Shown here: one piece after another, positions 43,369 to 52,577 of the stretch
Layout of the letters: every line of letters begins with the position of its first letter
How positions within the stretch are numbered: the first letter of the stretch is position 1
Assembly: GCA_902363595.1 (NCBI GenBank)
Contig: CABJAP010000003.1
Span: 1-64,000, forward strand
DNA length: 64,000 nucleotides
Direction of reading: 5' to 3'
Source of the DNA: Clostridia bacterium
Lineage (GTDB): Bacteria > Bacillota > Clostridia > Peptostreptococcales > Anaerovoracaceae
Position numbers and translations under genes: made by a program
The notes under the pieces: model-generated
Database searches by the model: none
The model's input: only the letters and a program-made list of their open reading frames with translations
What the model was told of the DNA's origin: nothing

Positions 43369-44281
43369 TCCAAAATCCCTCCACTTCTTTTAATATTTCA
43401 TCAGCAGGTGTCATGGTAGCTTCAATGATAGATCTTCCTGTTTTTTTCAGATAATATTTTATCATATGATAGCCACAAGCATATCCAGCACAATAGGGTA
43501 AACCAACAGGAAAATAATTTTGCATTTGAGCCATTTCATCACCATATAGATATGCTGTCAGGTTATCTAAGCCTTGTACATCCAGCCCTTCCCGGATGAT
43601 GGGTTTAATATATCCGTTCAAAGTTTCCATATCTGTCTTGCTTACCCACGGTCCTACATTTTCCTCACCATATAGGTAAGTAGCAAAGTTTTCAGCAAGG
43701 CCCTCGCTTATCATCATTTCAGCAAGAGTAATGTCATTGTGCCATTTTATAAACTGGAAACGGACATTATGATTTGTTTCATGTGCCAACGCTACGGGAA
43801 GTCTGCTCTTAGTGTGTTCAGATGGAACAAGCCATGTAAAAATGTAGCCGGGAATACCTCCATCTCCACAGTAATTGTCATTCATTATCGAATAAGGATT
43901 TTGGGGGTCAGCCAGCAAAACAGTGTATAGATATTCTTTCACAGGAAATTCTATTCCAGCATCGGAAAAACACTTTAATGACCGCTCGATAGACTTTTGA
44001 CAGTTATCCCAAAATTGGTTGTCGTCCAACAGTATAATACTTTGGGCCCATGTTCCATCAATTTTTTCTGGCAGAAGAAAGCCCAACATACCACTTGCCA
44101 TAATAACATCATAGCCATTCGGTTGTGCAGCCTTCATTGGCACATTGTAGCAGGCCCATTTCTTTTCAAAAGGCTTCATCATTTCATAGCGATAAATATC
44201 ATTTTTTTTAGAAGCTGGCGCTTCCATGATTTTTCTGTAGATACCGTCAGAACGAACGGCCTGTACTTTTAGGATGTTCAT
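43358..44281 (-). CDS. DUF2268 putative zinc metallopeptidase
   Basis: A 307-residue soluble protein with a zinc-peptidase motif HETNH at about residues 185-189 and a downstream Glu in ISEGLAENFA, which is the gluzincin pattern of DUF2268. No signal peptide is present. It is encoded just ahead of, and overlaps, the TipAS regulator. It could degrade a peptide antibiotic that has entered the cell, which would fit the TipAS sensor; this is inference. Confidence 0.82.
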   Translation of the reverse strand: MNILKVQAVRSDGIYRKIMEAPASKKNDIYRYEMMKPFEKKWACYNVPMKAAQPNGYDVIMASGMLGFLLPEKIDGTWAQSIILLDDNQFWDNCQKSIERSLKCFSDAGIEFPVKEYLYTVLLADPQNPYSIMNDNYCGDGGIPGYIFTWLVPSEHTKSRLPVALAHETNHNVRFQFIKWHNDITLAEMMISEGLAENFATYLYGEENVGPWVSKTDMETLNGYIKPIIREGLDVQGLDNLTAYLYGDEMAQMQNYFPVGLPYCAGYACGYHMIKYYLKKTGRSIIEATMTPADEILKEVEGFWNES

Positions 44282-44464
44282 ATTTTGTACTTCCTTTCAA
44301 TATTTTGTAACCTTATTCTACGGTATGACGGAACGTCAAAGTCAATAGTTTTTGAAAAATTTCTTTCCTGAACATTGAATTATAATTTAAGCAATTGGAT
44401 TAAAAAACAAAGCTATCACTAGCGTGCATTATCCCGCTCCCGTTCCATCACAGACCCGCCCAAC

Positions 44465-45207
44465 AGATAGTCCACATTGGCTTTAACGTTATAAAGCTCT
44501 TTCATATCGGATCTGGCCTGCTTATAAGAAGAATAGGCTTTTCGTTTCTGTTCCAGAAGTCCGGCGTATTCCTCCCGCAGAGATTTGATGGAGGGCAGCT
44601 TTGTGATCCCCAGCTCGTCAAAGTGTTTCTTCGCCGCCTGGTGCAGAAGGATTTCCGTCTCATGCGCCGCGCGGAACTTTTTGCTGTATCCGGCTTTCCG
44701 GTACTCCACATAGACCGCCCGCGTCTTGGCATAATTTACGATCTGTTTCTGCAGCTCTCCGTTGGCGGTCATCTGTGATTCCAGTTCCTTGATCTGTACC
44801 GACAACGCATTGAAACTGGCGGTAGCGGCATCTGATTTTTTCTGCAAATCCTCATAGCTCATATCGCCATGCTCTTTGAGCCAGATCACCGCCTGGGAAA
44901 GCTGCTTTAAGTTGAACACCTTCGCCCAGCGTTCATACCCCGGCCCTTTGCCGGAACGGATCGCCGACTCAATATCCACCAGCAGGCCGACTTTGGAAAC
45001 CGGCTTTTGGGGAGAGGTACGAAGCGGCTTCACCGTCCGGGTGCCGGCGATCCGTTCTTTGATGGCCTGCTCGGTATAGTCGCCCTTTAGCGTGTCACAC
45101 CGGCTATATCGATCCTCCGGCGACAGGCGAAAACGGAGGTACTTCCGCTCTTGGTTGACTTCAATCCCAGCCGCCTCCAGCTTCTTCAAAAGTTCTTCAA
45201 AGTCTTT
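44465..45207. repeat. Direct repeat of the relaxase 3' end, distal copy
   Basis: About 740 bases match 50594-51337 in the same orientation. The two copies enclose the lantibiotic-immunity operon. Homology stops on one side at the 46-base hairpin repeat and on the other near the relaxase stop codon. Confidence 0.85.
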
Positions 45208-45253
45208 TGAGATCATCACCTGCGGTGATGGCTGCGCGTTCCGTTGGAACGCT
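45208..45253. repeat. 46-base two-hairpin repeat, copy 2
   Basis: Same sequence as 42385-42430 with one difference that makes the second stem perfect (GCGTTCC-GTT-GGAACGC). It forms the exact boundary between the relaxase remnant and the winged-helix scrap. Confidence 0.8.
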
Positions 45254-45392
45254 TGATTATAGGTTGCCGCCTCCAAATAAAAGGACAGCAATACCCGTTT
45301 TCGATTTGCAATGAGAAGATGGATGGCATCAAATTCTTTCACAGTCAACTCAAACCAATAATGGACGATACCGCAATACCGCCCACTACTTT

Positions 45393-46757
45393 CTAATATG
45401 GGATTTTTATAATGACCTGTGCGCCGTTTGTTATATCAGAATTTTCCAATATGAGCTGCCCGTTATGCTGCCTGGTAATGCAGCTTGTAATATAAAGTCC
45501 CATACCAAAATGCAGGTTAGAAGTCCGGCTATGGTCACTCATGAAAAATTGCTCGTGTGCATGATGCAGGGCTTCCGGGGTAAAACCGCTGCCCTCGTCC
45601 GTTATGGAGATTTGCAGAAAGTTGTCTGCCTTTTTCGTTACTATATAGATGGTTCCTTTTGTAGGAGAGTAGTCTAGCGCATTGGCAATCACATTCATAA
45701 TCGCCCGTTCCAGCAGCATTTTATCCGCTTTAAAAACACCTAAATCTATGCCGGTTTCCATGTGTAAGGAAATTCCTTTTGTAAGACACATAGAGCTTGC
45801 CCGGGCTTCTATCAGCTCCATATAATCAGCCATATCAAATTTTTCTAAATTAAGCTGATACCCTGCAACAGTCCGGGATATATCTATTAGCGTCCTAATA
45901 TAAACACCCATCTGTTCGGAGCTTTCTGTAATATACCCAGCATATAACCGCTGCTCGTCGTCAAGTTCCGTTTCACTTATCAGGTCAATATTTCCTTGAA
46001 TGACAGTCAACGGCGTTTTTAAGTCATGGGCAAGCGCCGCGATTTGTTCCCTTTGTAATCGCTCTGCGTCCCATTGTTTTTCTAAAGATGATTTCAGATT
46101 GTTTTTCATATCGGAAAAAGAACAAAGTACATCTTCAAATTCTTTGATTTTGGAGTGTCCCACTTCAAAATCGAGATTTTGTCCGGCAACCTGTTCTGTC
46201 GCTTCAAAAAGCGGTGAAAGCTGCACCCGTAGATTTTTTGCGAATTTTGCCGTTAAGATTATGCACACCATTATACAGTTTATGGCAATGAGAATATACA
46301 GCAGGATTTCCGGCGATGGGAAATGCTCATAAAGCCATTCGTTGGTAAACTGCGAACCGACATAGTATTGAAGCACCACATATTCGTTTTCACGGGTAAC
46401 AAATAAGTACTGCTTGTCCGGATTTTGATTTGCCTTCCCCGATATGGCATATTCCATAGCCGAGTCCAAATCTTCACCCTCTAAGGACGTTTTTACTACC
46501 CGATAATTCTTATCCAGCACCAGATACCTGCACCCCATAGGGATCTGAACATCTGCCAGATCCGGCGTTGCAGCGATAACCGGGGCGAGGTTTTTTACGC
46601 TGCTTTCCATATAATTGGCATAAGTAATAAAGCCCATATTTGTTCCGGCTAAAATAAGACCGAAGGGGATGGCTACCGCCCCCAGCAGTCCCACAAGCAG
46701 CATACATAAAAATTTCCAGAAAGACGCTTTCAGCGACGTTGTTTTCTTTATTCCCAT
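45393..46757 (-). CDS. Sensor histidine kinase of the lantibiotic-immunity operon
   Basis: A 454-residue kinase with two membrane segments (about 15-40 and 148-170), an external sensor of about 105 residues, a HAMP-like region, a phosphoacceptor histidine in AALAHDLKTPLTVI, and an HATPase domain with NVIANALDYS, DEGSGF and GMGLYITSCI. It overlaps the response regulator gene by ten bases. With the NisI-like lipoprotein and MutFEG-type genes upstream it probably senses a lantibiotic, as CprK or NisK do. Confidence 0.9.
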   Translation of the reverse strand: MGIKKTTSLKASFWKFLCMLLVGLLGAVAIPFGLILAGTNMGFITYANYMESSVKNLAPVIAATPDLADVQIPMGCRYLVLDKNYRVVKTSLEGEDLDSAMEYAISGKANQNPDKQYLFVTRENEYVVLQYYVGSQFTNEWLYEHFPSPEILLYILIAINCIMVCIILTAKFAKNLRVQLSPLFEATEQVAGQNLDFEVGHSKIKEFEDVLCSFSDMKNNLKSSLEKQWDAERLQREQIAALAHDLKTPLTVIQGNIDLISETELDDEQRLYAGYITESSEQMGVYIRTLIDISRTVAGYQLNLEKFDMADYMELIEARASSMCLTKGISLHMETGIDLGVFKADKMLLERAIMNVIANALDYSPTKGTIYIVTKKADNFLQISITDEGSGFTPEALHHAHEQFFMSDHSRTSNLHFGMGLYITSCITRQHNGQLILENSDITNGAQVIIKIPY

Positions 46758-47407
46758 TTATATCCAATCCCCCAGACAGTCATAATCGGCTGAATATTCC
46801 ACTTACTTAATTTCGCCCGGATATTTTTGATATGAGTGGAAATGGTGGAATTATCACTGTCGCCCTCTAAACTAAAAACCGCTTCGTAAATCTGTTCCTT
46901 TGAAAATACCTGTCCTTTGTTACGGGCAAGATATTCACAAATCAGGTATTCGCTTTTGGTCAGGGAAACAGGCGTATTGTCTACCCGTAATTCCTTTGCA
47001 GATAAATCTATTTTTATCCTGTCAAAAGCAAGAGCCGTATGCCGTTCTCTGTGCTCCCGGCGTAAGTGAGCGTTTACCCGTGCCCTGAGTTCTGCAATGC
47101 GGAAAGGTTTTGTCAGATAGTCATCTGCCCCCAGCCCCAGCCCAAATGTAATATCATTTTCCATTGTCTTTGCTGTTAGAAAGAGAATCGGACAGTCCAC
47201 AAGGGAACGGATTTTATCACAATAGGAAAAGCCGTCTATATCCGGCATCATAATATCCAGTATAATCAAGTCGTACCTATTCAGTTTATCAAGTGGCACC
47301 TGTGCAGCAGACGTATAGATGGTAACGAGATGTCCGTCTTTTTGCAGCCCGTTTTTGACAAGTTCTAAAATAGGCTGTTCATCATCAACCATAAGGATTG
47401 CTGCCAT
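46748..47407 (-). CDS. OmpR-family response regulator of the immunity operon
   Basis: A 219-residue regulator with a receiver (ILMVDDEQPI, Asp in LIILDIMMPDIDG, Lys in LTKPFRIAE) and a winged helix (LTKSEYLICEYL, STHIKNIRAKL, VWGIGYKWE). It lies between the immunity lipoprotein gene and the kinase gene in one transcription direction. GGAGGCG precedes the ATG. It probably activates the immunity operon. Confidence 0.9.
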   Translation of the reverse strand: MAAILMVDDEQPILELVKNGLQKDGHLVTIYTSAAQVPLDKLNRYDLIILDIMMPDIDGFSYCDKIRSLVDCPILFLTAKTMENDITFGLGLGADDYLTKPFRIAELRARVNAHLRREHRERHTALAFDRIKIDLSAKELRVDNTPVSLTKSEYLICEYLARNKGQVFSKEQIYEAVFSLEGDSDNSTISTHIKNIRAKLSKWNIQPIMTVWGIGYKWE

Positions 47408-47468
47408 ATTGTCGCCTCCTTTCGTTGTTCTTTTCAGTATAGCATAATCTTTAAGGGCAGAAAAACCA

Positions 47469-48284
47469 TCATTGCCGCTTTGCGATATGATAGCTGTTAT
47501 TTACTTTGACTGCAACTGCTTCGGTTGTATCGGTTCCATAAATCTCATAAACATCTGTGTAAAACCATTGCTCCCGCCCCTGCCCGGCATTCTCCCCGTT
47601 CCAGTCAATCTTGTTCAAATCTTCCTTTGACAAAGGAATTTTTGTTTCGGTATCGAATGTAACGCTTTCTGCGAGAATATCAATATATCTGCCTAAGTCA
47701 TCATTTGATACCACGTCAGACGTTACTTGATAAACCGTCCCATCGCAAAGAAGCTGCGTAGCATTTGCCGGGTTGACTTCAAAGCTGCCGTTTATAGATT
47801 GTTTCGTTTCTTTAAAGTCAAAGACAATATCCGTGTCTTTCAGTTTTTCATGTGTAATAGCTTTGTGGTATTCTCCATTTACATCTACAATCAGATAGGT
47901 GTCGGCATTGGGAGCTGCATACACATTCAAGAAAGGGATAATATAGGCGGTTTCCGGGGCTTTTTCCGCTAAATCTGCCAACGTGTGAAAGGTGGCAGAT
48001 TCCACATTTTCTTGAAGCAACACTTTTCCCGCTTCGTCTATGGCGGTAAGCTGCCGGATATATCCAACCCATTCCCCAAGCCCGCCGTTAGATACGGTGT
48101 CCTCTAAAATGATATAGTCATTTCCCTTATAAGAAAATTGCGTCACATTCTCCGCATCCAGATAGCATTGCTCCTTGTTACTGGAATATTCCTTGATTTT
48201 GTCCTGTAAAGAACAGCCTGCAAGAGAAAAGCAAACAACAAAAGCGACCAGTAATGCCGTCATCATTTTTCCACATTTATTCAT
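47469..48284 (-). CDS. NisI/SpaI-family lantibiotic immunity lipoprotein
   Basis: A 271-residue lipoprotein with a type II signal peptide ending in the lipobox LAGC (Cys24). Two repeats follow, at about 40-145 and 150-260. Each contains a pattern like VTQFSYKGNDYIILEDTVSNGGLGEWVGYI or ATQLLCDGTVYQVTSDVVSNDDLGRYI (given here only as landmarks), which is the NisI two-domain layout. NisI traps nisin at the outer face of the membrane. It overlaps the end of the permease gene upstream by eight bases, so it belongs to the ABC operon. No lantibiotic structural or modification genes are present, so this is resistance, not producer self-immunity. Confidence 0.82.
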   Translation of the reverse strand: MNKCGKMMTALLVAFVVCFSLAGCSLQDKIKEYSSNKEQCYLDAENVTQFSYKGNDYIILEDTVSNGGLGEWVGYIRQLTAIDEAGKVLLQENVESATFHTLADLAEKAPETAYIIPFLNVYAAPNADTYLIVDVNGEYHKAITHEKLKDTDIVFDFKETKQSINGSFEVNPANATQLLCDGTVYQVTSDVVSNDDLGRYIDILAESVTFDTETKIPLSKEDLNKIDWNGENAGQGREQWFYTDVYEIYGTDTTEAVAVKVNNSYHIAKRQ

Positions 48285-49008
48285 AATTTTTCCGTCCTTC
48301 CCAATGAGAAAACCATAATAAGGTTACCAGTAAGCTGCCTATTGTCAGTACAGCAATCCATACCCATTCTGTCCCATGAGCAAAAATCTGATGATTCAAA
48401 ATATCGCGCACCCAGTTCATAGACCATGCGAAGGGGATATACCGCGCTATGCCATTCAGCTCAATATTGCTATACAAAATACACTGCATACTTTCAAACA
48501 CGCCCCAAAACAGTGAGATACCCAAGCCAAATTTAAGGCTGAGAAACAGGTGCAGGACATAGATAATCAAATTGCAGAACGCTATTCCTACGGCTGCCCT
48601 GGTTAGTGTGCCAAGCTGCACTGTATCAGCTATTCCCAAAAATTGTATTCCAAATACGAATAGCAGGAACAGGCAGGATAACGAGGTGATCCCCGCGCCA
48701 TAAAGATAAGCTAATTTTGCAAGTATCATCTTGCGCCGGTTTGGTACGGCAAGCAATGGCTGGAAATGGGATGCCTTTTCTTCTAATGTAATATTCAAGC
48801 CAACAATAACGCTGATTAACAGAGGAAAAACCGTTGCTGTAAGTTCTAATATCATTTTTAGCTTTTTACCGTCTGCTGTGCTGCCATAAAGAAAATAGTA
48901 AACAACAAACAGCAACGCTCCCATAACAGGTATACATAAATGAATGATCCTAAGTGGCGTATGCTTTGTTTTGACCAGTTCGGAATGAACTGCACCAAGA
49001 AAGCCCAT
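48277..49008 (-). CDS. Lantibiotic-immunity ABC permease, MutG type
   Basis: A 243-residue permease with six membrane segments, beginning with LGAVHSELVKTKHTPLRIIHLCIP and holding NITLEEKASHFQPLLAVP in the first cytoplasmic loop, both typical of the MutG/SpaG/CprC group. It works with the MutE-type permease and the ATPase to expel lantibiotics from the membrane. The ATG at 49008 follows GGAGG with seven bases between; a longer frame starts inside the preceding gene. Confidence 0.88.
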   Translation of the reverse strand: MGFLGAVHSELVKTKHTPLRIIHLCIPVMGALLFVVYYFLYGSTADGKKLKMILELTATVFPLLISVIVGLNITLEEKASHFQPLLAVPNRRKMILAKLAYLYGAGITSLSCLFLLFVFGIQFLGIADTVQLGTLTRAAVGIAFCNLIIYVLHLFLSLKFGLGISLFWGVFESMQCILYSNIELNGIARYIPFAWSMNWVRDILNHQIFAHGTEWVWIAVLTIGSLLVTLLWFSHWEGRKNYE

Positions 49009-49012
49009 TTCG

Positions 49013-49732
49013 TTACCTCCTTTTTGAAAAATCCTTTGCGTCCACGAAAGACAAAACAAAAAACAGGAATATTGACAACACGAGAGAAATCAGAATAGTT
49101 ATAGAAAATCCCGTATTTCCCGCAAAGGTTCCCCTAAGTTCAATTCCCATAAGAGGCTCTGCCAATTTTGCCGCATAGCAATAAGGTACTAACCACCAGA
49201 CCGCCGTATTTCCCAATAGGATAGGGATAAATATACCAAGTATAGTATTTACTATGATCGGTACAAACAATCCTGCTTTGCGAGCATGGTATAAACACAA
49301 CGGAATCTGCCATACAGACGCAAGGATAATCGCTATACTGCCCGCTATGCTTTGTGGAACGGAATATACTGCCGTTCCTGGGGAAATAACACTGCTGACA
49401 GAGATAAGTACTGCTAAAAATATTCCTACGATAAGTAACTTTTCAATCAGAATAATCCCCTTTGCCAGTTCAAATTCTGAAAGATTCACAGGCATAGAAT
49501 ATATGGAATAGTATTTACCTGCGTTTTCTTCTTTCCGATGTGACAGCGAACATAAAATTGCGATTGCCCCCGGAAGCAGGAAAGCATACCACCAGTAAAG
49601 CGTCATGTACTGGAAACCATAAAAACCGCCGATAAGCCATGCAAAGATAGCTGTGATGAAAGGAATGATAAAAATCAATTTGTTTGATATTGTCCTTTTG
49701 AATTTTAAATGCTCTGATTTTAAGTAGTTCAT
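49013..49732 (-). CDS. Lantibiotic-immunity ABC permease, MutE/EpiE type
   Basis: A 239-residue permease with six membrane segments, beginning YLKSEHLKFKRTISNKLIFIIPF and carrying SHRKEENAGKYYSIYSMPVNLS, the MutE/EpiE pattern. It is four bases from the MutG-type gene and three from the ATPase gene, so the three are one unit. Confidence 0.88.
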   Translation of the reverse strand: MNYLKSEHLKFKRTISNKLIFIIPFITAIFAWLIGGFYGFQYMTLYWWYAFLLPGAIAILCSLSHRKEENAGKYYSIYSMPVNLSEFELAKGIILIEKLLIVGIFLAVLISVSSVISPGTAVYSVPQSIAGSIAIILASVWQIPLCLYHARKAGLFVPIIVNTILGIFIPILLGNTAVWWLVPYCYAAKLAEPLMGIELRGTFAGNTGFSITILISLVLSIFLFFVLSFVDAKDFSKRR

Positions 49733-49735
49733 ACC

Positions 49736-50437
49736 TTAACCCTCCCTGTGATTGCTCATTACAACGTCCATAAAAAGCTGTTCCAGATTTTCATTCGCAT
49801 TCAGTTTCCCCTCATATCCTAAAATACCGCCCGCAATAATGCCAATATGGTCGGCTGTCTGCTGCACTTCCGAAAGAATGTGACTGGACAAAATAACGGT
49901 AATGCCTTTTGCGGGGAAGGAACGGATCAGTTCCCTGAGTTCTTCAATTCCCACTGGGTCAAGACCGTTTGTAGGCTCGTCAAGAATGAGCAGCTTCGGA
50001 TGATTCAGTAATGCAATCGCAATTCCAAGCCGCTGCTTCATGCCAAGAGAAAACTGCCCGGCCCGTTTCTTGCCGGTATTTGTGAGCTGGACAATTTGCA
50101 ATACCTCGTTAATTCGTGCATCGTCCAGGCCGAGCAATGTAGTTCTGACTTTGAGATTTTCGTATGCAGTCAGATTTTCGTAAAGCGGGGGCATCTCAAT
50201 CAACGCGCCGATATGCTCCAGATCATTCCGCTTCCACAGGTGGCCGTCAAACTCTATACTTCCAGAGGTCGGTTTTAAAATGCCTGTAATCATTTTGAGC
50301 GTTGTAGACTTTCCAGCTCCGTTCGGTCCCAATAGTCCATAGACGGAATTTTTTTTAATGTTCAGCGATATATTATTTACGGCCATCTGCCCGCTGAAAG
50401 ATTTGCAGAGGTCAATCGTTTTAAAAATCATATCCAT
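49736..50437 (-). CDS. Lantibiotic-immunity ABC ATPase, MutF/CprA type
   Basis: A 233-residue ATPase with Walker A GPNGAGKST, signature FSLGMKQRLG, Walker B LLILDEPTNGLDP and switch SSHILSEV. It belongs to the BcrA/MutF/CprA group whose members confer resistance to nisin, gallidermin or related peptides. The ATG at 50437 lies nine bases after AAAGGA. It is the first gene of the immunity operon. The intact relaxase gene ends 109 bases upstream. Confidence 0.92.
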   Translation of the reverse strand: MDMIFKTIDLCKSFSGQMAVNNISLNIKKNSVYGLLGPNGAGKSTTLKMITGILKPTSGSIEFDGHLWKRNDLEHIGALIEMPPLYENLTAYENLKVRTTLLGLDDARINEVLQIVQLTNTGKKRAGQFSLGMKQRLGIAIALLNHPKLLILDEPTNGLDPVGIEELRELIRSFPAKGITVILSSHILSEVQQTADHIGIIAGGILGYEGKLNANENLEQLFMDVVMSNHREG

Positions 50438-50545
50438 ATAATCAAGTCCTTTCTTTGATTTTACGGATAGCATACCGGGCAATTTTGAAGATTCCATAAA
50501 GATTTTATACTTTTCTTAAAATACGCAAATGAATTTGGAATACTA

Positions 50546-51946
50546 TTATTGTCGTGTCTTATCTCGATTCTGCTCAGTGGTAGATACATTCAACAAGTAA
50601 TCCACATTCGCCCGGACATTGTAGAGCTCCTTCATATCGGCTCTGGCCTGCTTGTAAGCAGAATAGGCTTTCCGTTTCTGTTCCAGAAGTCCGGCATATT
50701 CCTCCCGCAGAGATTTGACGGAGGGCAGCTTTGTGATCCCAATCTCGTCAAAGTGTTTCTTCGCCGCCTGGTGCAGAAGGATTTCCGTCTCATGAGCCGC
50801 ACGGAATTTTTTGCTGTACCCGGCTTTCCGGTACTCCGCATAGACCGCCCGCGTCTTGGCATAATTTACAATCTGTTTCTGCAGCTCCCCGTTGGCGGCC
50901 ATCTGTGATTCCAGTTCCTTGATCTGTACCGACAACACATTGAAGCTGGCGGTAGCGGCGTCTGATTTTTTCTGCAAATCCTCATAGCTCATATCGCCAT
51001 GCTCTTTGAGATAGATTACCGCCTGGGAAAGCTGTTTTAAGTTAAAAACCTTCGCCCAGCGTTCATACCCCGGACCCTTGCCAGAACGGATTGCCGCCTC
51101 AATATCCACCAGCAGCCCGACTTTGGAAACCGGCTTTTGGGGAGAGGTACGGGGCGGCTTTACTGTCCGGGTGCCGGCAATCCGTTCTTTGATGGCCTGC
51201 TCGGTATAGTCGCCCTTTAGCGTGTCACACCGGGTATATCTATCTTCCGGTGACAGGCGAAAACGGAGGTACTTTCGCTCCCGGTTGACTTCAATCCCAG
51301 CCGCCTCCAGTTTCTTCAAAAGCTCTTCAAAGTCCTTCGGCTTTTCTTCCAGGGCTGCGTCGATAGCCCAACGTAGCTGCTCCTGGTGGGAAGGCTGTTT
51401 CTGACTTCCCATCCATGTGCCGTAATGGTCGCGGCTGGGTTTCGGATTCTCTACAATGGAAAGCCCATGCTCCAGGCACAGCTTGTCATTCATGCGCCGG
51501 ATTGCCCAGGTGGAGCCCCAGAAGTTGCGGAATTTTTTCTGACAGTCCAGCGTCGTAGAGTTTATGATGATGTGGTTATGGACATGGTGTTTATCCACAT
51601 GGGTGCAGACAACAAAAGCATGGTTTCCCTTCGTCAGCTTCAATGCCAGCTCCCGCCCGATCTGGTTCGCTTCTTCCGGCGTGACCTCGCCGGGCTTGAA
51701 CGCCTGCCGGAGATGGTAGGCAATCACATCATCCGCGCCCCGGTCACGTCCGGTCAAATTCGCATACTGCCGCTTGGATAAAAGAAACTCCGCATCAGCG
51801 GTCCGGGTGTCACACTCATAACCATAAATGAATTTTCCAAAATCGGTTTTCTGCGGATTCTCCACATAGTCAATGATGTCTGCTATGGCCGTGGAAATAT
51901 CCCGGCCTTTTCCAATGTGCAGCGGCATCAGCCGTGTGGTCGCCAT
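50546..51946 (-). CDS. MOBP-type relaxase/mobilisation nuclease
   Basis: The 466-residue protein has an N-terminal Relaxase (PF03432-like) domain, with IIDYVENPQKT near the start and the metal-binding histidine cluster HVDKHHVHNHIIINS at about 116-130. An all-helical C-terminal half follows. It nicks oriT and leads the transferred strand. The C-terminal half is duplicated at 44465-45207. MobC is encoded further upstream and is its relaxosome partner. Confidence 0.92.
   Translation of the reverse strand: MATTRLMPLHIGKGRDISTAIADIIDYVENPQKTDFGKFIYGYECDTRTADAEFLLSKRQYANLTGRDRGADDVIAYHLRQAFKPGEVTPEEANQIGRELALKLTKGNHAFVVCTHVDKHHVHNHIIINSTTLDCQKKFRNFWGSTWAIRRMNDKLCLEHGLSIVENPKPSRDHYGTWMGSQKQPSHQEQLRWAIDAALEEKPKDFEELLKKLEAAGIEVNRERKYLRFRLSPEDRYTRCDTLKGDYTEQAIKERIAGTRTVKPPRTSPQKPVSKVGLLVDIEAAIRSGKGPGYERWAKVFNLKQLSQAVIYLKEHGDMSYEDLQKKSDAATASFNVLSVQIKELESQMAANGELQKQIVNYAKTRAVYAEYRKAGYSKKFRAAHETEILLHQAAKKHFDEIGITKLPSVKSLREEYAGLLEQKRKAYSAYKQARADMKELYNVRANVDYLLNVSTTEQNRDKTRQ
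50594..51337. repeat. Direct repeat of the relaxase 3' end, proximal copy
   Basis: This segment of the intact relaxase gene is repeated at 44465-45207 in the same orientation, 6.1 kb away. Recombination between them would remove the immunity operon and leave one relaxase 3' end. Confidence 0.85.
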
Positions 51947-51978
51947 CCCATCACCCCCTTACTGTAAAATCAACTCTG

Positions 51979-52506
51979 TTATCGTGCCCGCTCTTTTTTC
52001 ATTTTCGATTTATCACTATGCGCCGCCTGTTGCCCGGTGGTTTTATTCAGACTGTCACGGACAGAAGGTTTCTCCTGTGCCAGCGCACACTCCCGTCTTG
52101 CCCGCGTGAGAAATAAATCCATCAGTCCTGTATGGCTGCGGTCTACAACAAAGTAAACATTCCGGTCATATCCGAAACCGCCTTTATCCTCACAGACTGG
52201 GATTGTCTGCGCCCATGCTTTATTATCACGGGAAATTCGCCCGTCATAGTCTTTCTGCCGGACCGTGTTGGCAAGGACATAGAAAATCCGGCCATAATCA
52301 AATTGCTGTAAGACCTGCTGCACACATGCGGAGCCTAAACGGTTGTCCCGATAGTTGTCCGCAATGGCCTGTTCGATTGCCTCCTTACACGCAATATTTG
52401 CCTTGTGGGAAGCGCGGTACTGATCCAGTTCCCCATGCTCATGCGCATAGGTGGCAGAATGAAAATAAATTGGTGTTGTATCTTTCAATCCAATCCCTCC
52501 AATCAA
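51979..52506 (-). CDS. DUF3849 family protein of conjugative elements
   Basis: A 175-residue protein with the DUF3849 pattern: PIYFHSATYAHEHGELDQYRASH, then a helical ACKEAIEQAIADNYRDN segment and FGYDRNVYFVVDRSHTGLMD. The C-terminal 40 residues are charged and low-complexity. The function is unknown, but the family is nearly always found between relaxase and MobC genes in Clostridia elements. The true start is probably the ATG/TTG close to LKDTTPIYF; GGAGG lies just upstream. Confidence 0.8.
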   Translation of the reverse strand: MIGGIGLKDTTPIYFHSATYAHEHGELDQYRASHKANIACKEAIEQAIADNYRDNRLGSACVQQVLQQFDYGRIFYVLANTVRQKDYDGRISRDNKAWAQTIPVCEDKGGFGYDRNVYFVVDRSHTGLMDLFLTRARRECALAQEKPSVRDSLNKTTGQQAAHSDKSKMKKERAR

Positions 52507-52577
52507 AAAGCTGCCATGACAGACAGCCCGAATTATAGAAAAAGGGCGAGGCCGTCAATGCGCCCCGCCGAAACTGT

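Larger units (their letters stand above)
44419..45348 (-). pseudogene. Chimeric remnant: winged-helix fragment plus relaxase 3' end
   Basis: The open frame is a patchwork. The N-terminal part (TVKEFDAIHLLIANRKRVL) is a scrap of an OmpR-type winged helix. The next ~15 residues (AFQRNAQPSPQVMIS) are coded by the 46-base hairpin repeat. The remaining ~245 residues, from KDFEELLKKLEAAGIEV on, are about 95 % identical to the C-terminal half of the intact relaxase at 50546. The nuclease domain is absent. The frame may still be read, but a mobilisation function is excluded. Confidence 0.85.

Noticed and set aside
45393..50497. Possible lantibiotic biosynthesis cluster
   Set aside because: Only immunity, transport and regulation genes are present; no precursor peptide, LanB/LanC/LanM or protease gene was found in or around it.
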